Source of the DNA: Trichopria drosophilae
Taxonomy: Eukaryota > Arthropoda > Insecta > Hymenoptera > Diapriidae
Direction of reading: 5' to 3'
Length of the DNA stretch: 64,000 nt
Assembly (NCBI GenBank): GCA_030407085.1
Contig: CM059585.1
Span: 89,046,501 to 89,110,500 of the forward strand
Shown here in pieces: positions 58,977-64,000 of this stretch (position 1 is its first letter; each line of letters begins with the position of its first letter). The notes beneath the pieces were generated by a model that was given only the letters and a program-made list of their open reading frames with translations, had not been told where the DNA came from and did no database searches. The translations under genes were made by a program, and so were the position numbers.

Positions 58977-61559
58977 TAAATATTTTGAAAACCATCGATA
59001 TTTGCGTAATTCCACAGATTTTTTGACATAACGGGTACTGGCGATTTCAGACTTATCCTCACCCTTTCGAGTATTAATTCATGAAGAGTTTTGGACAGTT
59101 AAATACAAAGTTAAATACAGTTAGATGTAAAATTTCATCAATTTTCGATATATTGCTAGTTCTAAACAATCACTATTTATGCATAATTTGCCAAAAAATG
59201 TTACGATTATCGAAGGGTACTCATATAGAAATCTTTACATCTTAGGGCTACATAAAAATTATGACTTTTTCTATCTTTCTCAAACTCACGTGGAAGCATA
59301 CTTAACAAGTACTCTTTTAAAAAATTGATGAGTGTGCCTCATGTTAAAAAAAGTTATCCCAAATACTATGAGTACCGACTTTTTCCAAAAAATATTTTTT
59401 TTTAATATTTGACTGTTTTATAAAAATAAGTTTCGAGAAAAGTATTTTAATTATTGTGCAAAAAGTTCCTTTTCTACTGATAAAAAACCTAAATTTGGTA
59501 GATTAGTGTGCCTCGATAACTAGCATACGTATGTCATTGAGAAATGGTCAAGATGAAACGTGGACGACCTAAAAAACACCAATAAACGAGTAGCACATTT
59601 AGAAAGTTGTTTATTAATACTCCTTAAAGTGTTCACATTAGTTTCGGATGTGTTTTAACTAAAAATCACATTGCTATTTCAGTATTTTTGTTTAGTCGCG
59701 AAAAAAAAGCGTTTGAAAAAAATATTTCAAAAAAATATTTTATAAATTTCTTTTAATCAGGTAAATTGATGGTGATAGCAATAGGTAATTGAAGTTTTAG
59801 CATAATAACGCAAACTGGGCATAATCGAGGAATATTAAGTAAAATCAAACATCCACACGAATGTTTTTGTAAAAATTGTAATAAGATCTTTTTCTATGAT
59901 ACACAATGAATTACAGTATTGTGAAATATTTATTATCTTTAAAAAATTATGACGTTTGGCAAAAATCTCCCAAATATTAAATAAATCCATTTTTCAACTG
60001 TTATTTTCCTAAGCAGTTGAAATAACAAATAAAAAGTTTGATTTCCTTCGATAAGTCTGCTAAAAAAATATGCAGGTCCCGATTTTTAGGGTTCATATAC
60101 GTCCTACATTGTGATAAATGTCATACCGTAGGTGTGCCAATTTTTTTTCAACTTTTACCGAGTTCGAAAGTAAAAAATCTATGGAATTACTCATTTTCAA
60201 AAACGCTAAATCCATCGAAAAGTGGCTGATATATTTTGCATTCAAATCAAAAAGACCTGTTAAATGAGTCCCATTTAAGATTTTCGACCCCCTTCATGCC
60301 CCTTAGGGGTTTCACGTATTTCAGCGCTTTTTTTTTAACACCGACGGTTTTCGAAATACTTGACCCTTCTATAGTATAATAGTCCAGCTATTTGCCATTA
60401 CATTAATTCCCTTCATAATTTTATTCTGTTAAATTATATTTCCATAATTTCAAAAGATCTAAAAAAAGCAAAGGAATTTTAAAAATTTTTCTATTTTTCA
60501 ATGTTTTAAAGACAACTTGAGAGTAGTTTATTTAAAATATTGTATTTATTTACCTGATGTTTATTAGTATTATCTACTTTAATTTATAGAATCTAATACT
60601 TCAAAATAATGTATTCAAAATATAGTAGATGTGGTTTTGAAGGAATATGGCGTTCGTAAAATATTACTATTTTATTCAGAACTTTGTTTGTAGAAGACAT
60701 CGATTTTAGTTTTTCAAATTTAAATATGACTTACATATCATACTCCGATTAACTAAAAAATAGTTGAATCAATGTCCTACGTTATAAACTGAAAATTAAC
60801 TAACAGTTTTAGAGTGTAAACGAAAAAATGTTTTCGGTTAAAAAAAGAACCTTCAAACAGAAATATGCACTTTACAATTTATGTGCTGCATAACATGGCT
60901 ATAATATGGACCCCGTGGTCAAAGATATCGACTAGAAATTGTTTCAAATATATGCAACAAATAAGGTTTTTTTTTCTAGCTATTTACAGAAGTATTTATT
61001 CAAAAAGTTGCGCATCACCAAGTTTAAAACTATATGTTCACTCCTATATCTAACATATATGTCACATATTGCATTTTTCACCGAAAATATATGAGCATTT
61101 ACAAATAAATTATTTATTTGATTTTGAACGGACTGTGGGTGGGAAAAAGTCAAATACTTTAATATGAAAATTGTTTTCTGAAATTTTCACAGATTTTCCG
61201 ATTCTTCATATTTTTTATAGAATTAGCATTTTTAAAATTTTTTGTTTAAATGTTCTTCCAAAAAGCCGCCTGTTTGGGAATCGAAATGATTCTGACAGAT
61301 GTCGCTTAAAAAATATTTCAACCATAAATGTTTGATTGACGCAATTACCACCAATTGCATTGCAGGATAAAAGCCTCGAAATTTGAATTAAAATAGGCAT
61401 TTATTTAGCATATATGTCGCTTTATATTTTTTATAGTTCACTTTATTTAGAAGAATGGATATTAGACAAGTGTTCTCAATGAGGACGAATTATGGACGAG
61501 TTTTTTCCAAAAACCAATATTATCATCGTAAAGAGCGGGAAAAAATACGCAAAAAACCT
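58977..61559. other. AT-rich, no gene recognised
   Basis: Short frames only (60038-60229, 60865-61053, 61215-61400). No inverted ends were found. Confidence 0.35.
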
Positions 61560-62061
61560 TCCCCAATAGTACACTTTATTCCATCCATATTCCCGGAATA
61601 TTCCTTTGGAACATTGGGAATATTCCAAAGTAGTATACCATCCATATTCCAGGAACATTGAAATATTGTGCATCATAAATATTATTAACATTTTATTCGC
61701 ATATTTTAAAAACTCTATCAATTAATGCAGAGGGATTATAAACAATTAAAATATATTTGCATTTTTAACAAATCTATACTAGATTTTTAGGAAATCATTT
61801 AATAATTGTGACACCTCAATGAAACATTCTGAAATCAGTTTAAAAAATGATATTCATACATTTCACAATATTATTTCGTCTATATTATTTGATAGTTTTT
61901 GGAATATTGTAACAAAATTTATATTGCTTATGGTATTTCTAATACAGAATATTCCAAAGGAATATTCCCAATGTTTCATAGGAATACTCCAAAGGAATAT
62001 TCCCAATGTTTCATAGGAATATTCCAGGAATATGGATGGAATAAAGTGTGCTATTAGGGAT
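61560..62061. mobile_element. 0.5-kb MITE built on GGAATATTCC words
   Basis: The left arm CCCCAATAGTACACTTTATT then CCATCCATATTCC (61561 on) is inverted at the right (GGAATATGGATGGAATAAAG, TGTGCTATTAGGGA, ending about 62061). GGAATATTCC-type palindromic words fill both arms. Next to the right end a 34-bp unit (ATTCCAAAGGAATATTCCCA then ATGTTTCATAGGA) is tandemly duplicated at about 61951-62018. There is no coding content. Confidence 0.75.
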
Positions 62062-62879
62062 TATTTCAATCTTAGTACCTTTGAAACCAAGGTGTAAGAA
62101 CTTTGTCTACAAATTTTATTAATTTTTGTCTAACGTAATTGTGAGGTTATGGGCCTCACAGAAAATTATGGTTATTTGTAAGCAAAAACCGTACTGTTAC
62201 CATTGTTTACAAGACTTTCTACTGTAAAGACTTGTCGGGAGAAAATTGTATTGAAAAATACCTTTTTTTTATCAGCCTTACCTTTACACAGGTTTTTGGA
62301 GGTTCCAATTTTGGCTTTCGGATCATTTCTCGATCACCTTCTGGCACTCGAACGGCTATTTAAGTGGAGGCAATTTTGCCATTCTTATTCTTCTAGCTCT
62401 ATAGCCTTTGTTGGTATTGACTACTGAAGTTCGACAGTTTGAAAATTAATATCAATGTATTTCTTGATTTTTTAAAAAAATATTAATTTATTTAATTTTT
62501 TTTTCATTACGTTCTCACATTTTTGTCAATTAAAAGTCAAGTCGAGTATATAGCGCCAAAAATGTATATAAACGTACCAAATCATACAGAAACGTACGAA
62601 AGTGTACAAAATGTCCGAATTTGTCAAAAAAACGATTTTGTACGATTTCTTACATTTCTGCACGTTTATGTATGTTTCTGTACATTTTTGTACATTTTCC
62701 TTCGCTTTCGTACCTATCTTATTTCCGCTGGGGTTACTATCCCAAGATAGAACAATTGTTGATATAATGCTTGTTAGGAATACTATCGGCAGGATATTAA
62801 CCAGAATAATCGTATCAGAATTAATTATATCTGCAAACCAGTGTAGTCAGTATATAAAAATAATTATGTAACAATACTT
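62062..62879. other. No gene, GTAC-rich inverted region 62560-62715
   Basis: ACGTAC/GTACGT and TGTACA words are repeated and partly inverted around about 62630 (for example ACGAAAGTGTACAAAATG against CATTTTTGTACATTTTCC). It is low-complexity or a small foldback. Confidence 0.35.
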
Positions 62880-63297
62880 TGTGCCTGAGTTCTGTTTCCG
62901 TTGGGTGAGTAGTCGCACGCACAAATTACTGCTCATCATTTACTCAAATTTCTTACTACTCTTATATTTTTCGAGGAAGAGATTTTTCACGAAGGAAGTG
63001 CAGTCTCGCTGGCCCGCATTTATCCATCATCGGATTATTCATTATCTCACATTTGGGTCAGTTTCTCTGCATTTTTCTTCTCTGGAAATTTTCCGACTTC
63101 AACGACATTTTGCTAATTTTTGGCGGGAAGTCTCAGCGCGCATGTACCTCAACACGTGACTCTATAATTCAACAACGTGCCGCGAGCCGCGACACATAAC
63201 GATTGTCGTCAGTGTCGATCACAGCTGTCATATCGGCACCTGCTCCCGTTTGCAACTCATCGCCAGTGATTACTTGGATTATTTTGTCACCCTTTTC
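62880..63297 (+). promoter_or_regulatory. Probable 5'UTR/promoter of the LINE at 63298
   Basis: The sequence becomes GC- and CpG-richer towards the ORF1 start (about 63130-63250). LINEs carry an internal promoter here. The 5' boundary of the element is not visible, and the plus frame 62881-63159 is unrecognised. Confidence 0.35.
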
Positions 63298-64000
63298 ATG
63301 CCTAGGAACACACGAAGAGTACATCAAAATCAGCTCTCACCTCATCATCAAGAGGGACAAGTCTTAAGCTGCTTTAGATGTAAGCAAATTGTACGCAGTA
63401 AATACGTGTGCTCAGAGTGCGGTTCGGCTTTCCATCGTTCGTGTTCCATCAATTTTATTAAGCATAAACCGGACACGTGCTGTTGTGCGCGGTCATTTAG
63501 TTCTTTGCTAGACCAACTGTCATCTGTTTCTCCTTCTCCTCTTTCCCCTCTGCCCTCCTCCTAAGCATCGACTAGTTTGGTGCCACATTTTGGATTTTCC
63601 ACTATAACTCTCGCAGTTTCACCCGTAAGTCTCCCTACCTCCTCAACGTCCCCTCCCGATTCAGCGGCTACAGTTCTTAGTTCCATATCGCCCACCTTGT
63701 CTGTTGTCTCTTCCTCATTATCAATACGACGGTCCCTAGTACATTATACAATGAACAACATAAACACGGCGAATATGCTTTCGGAGCTCTCTTCGGTCCC
63801 TTTGCCTGACTCTTGGCAATCACTGACTTTAGAAGAACGAATGTCAGTTTTTATGCAACAGTCTCTCAGGAGTGACATGAACTTAACTCGCTTGACAGAT
63901 CATGTTGGTGCGAATGTAACTGAGATGCGCTCTGAAATAAATGACCTTAAAAAAGTATGGGCATATGCGCCAACAAGTGCAGAACTTATCATCACTGGTA
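63298..64000 (+). pseudogene. LINE ORF1 with PHD-like zinc finger, one internal stop, runs off the window
   Basis: From ATG 63298 the frame encodes a cysteine/histidine array: C25xxC28, C38xxC41, H46xxC49, H56, C61-C63. This C4-H-C3 order matches the PHD-like fingers of CR1-type and related LINE ORF1 proteins. A Ser/Thr/Pro-rich linker follows, then, from MNNINTANMLSELSS (63751), a predicted coiled coil (LEERMSVFMQQSL ... EMRSEINDLKKVW) and the start of an RRM-like strand (ELIITG) at the window edge. A single TAA at codon 89 (63562-63564) interrupts an otherwise open frame to 64000. A frame open upstream to 63250 starts at TTG and was not used. The 5' flank (63160-63250) is GC-rich, as in LINE 5'UTRs. 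Confidence 0.8.

Noticed and set aside
1..64000. CRISPR arrays, operons, bacterial promoters
   Set aside because: No regularly spaced direct repeats with unique spacers. Intron-containing genes and retroelements show the DNA is eukaryotic.

Overview
The window is AT-rich animal DNA with long introns, fossil non-LTR, Penelope-like and DNA transposons, and many short inverted-repeat elements. The one convincing host gene is a TGF-beta ligand of the activin/inhibin-beta class. The closeness of its mature domain to insect Activin-beta, together with the base composition, points to an insect, most likely a hymenopteran. The species cannot be told from the sequence alone.

Host gene (plus strand). 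Activin-beta is spread over at least four exons: 17642-17862 and 27199-27427 (prodomain), 29905-30082 (end of prodomain, furin site, start of mature ligand) and 46016-46256 (rest of the cystine-knot domain and stop). All junctions are GT-AG and the phases agree (0, 1, 2). A short candidate exon at 5495-5563 also fits in phase. The signal-peptide exon was not found and may lie upstream of the window. The introns are about 9.3, 2.5 and 15.9 kb. The low-repeat stretch after the stop is probably a long 3'UTR.

Mobile DNA. The introns and the right third are a palimpsest. (i) Family A (termini ACTTCGACCCAG) occurs at 2.2-3.2, 9.9-10.5, 25.3-25.8, 35.5 and 45.4-45.8 kb. (ii) Family C, long-arm foldbacks with GGGTGTACTTCC-type ends and G-rich centres, occurs at 36.5-37.3, 39.4-42.1 and 54.0-55.0 kb, with a fragment at 30.9 kb. 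(iii) TTAA-flanked elements occur at 6.7, 12.0-13.4 and 45.4-45.7 kb; the last is proven by an empty site in a paralogous copy. (iv) Elements built from ~26-bp GCGTAAAA/TTTTACGC palindromes occur at 18.1-18.7, 40.4-40.7 and 50.7 kb. (v) Non-LTR retrotransposon pieces occur at 23.3, 38.9, 44.1-45.1, 45.6 and 63.3-64.0 kb. (vi) A Penelope-like fossil with an eroded GIY-YIG domain lies at 55.8-56.9 kb on the minus strand.

The most striking signal outside the gene is a complete hammerhead-ribozyme motif on the minus strand at 15383-15452. It has a GUC cleavage triplet, a six-pair stem I, the CUGANGA and GAAA core boxes and a paired stem II. It sits at the end of a GC-richer block that may be a ribozyme-bearing retroelement. 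The other notable structure is the stack at 39.4-42.1 kb, where three elements are nested and each can be dated relative to the others from the asymmetry of the palindrome arms.
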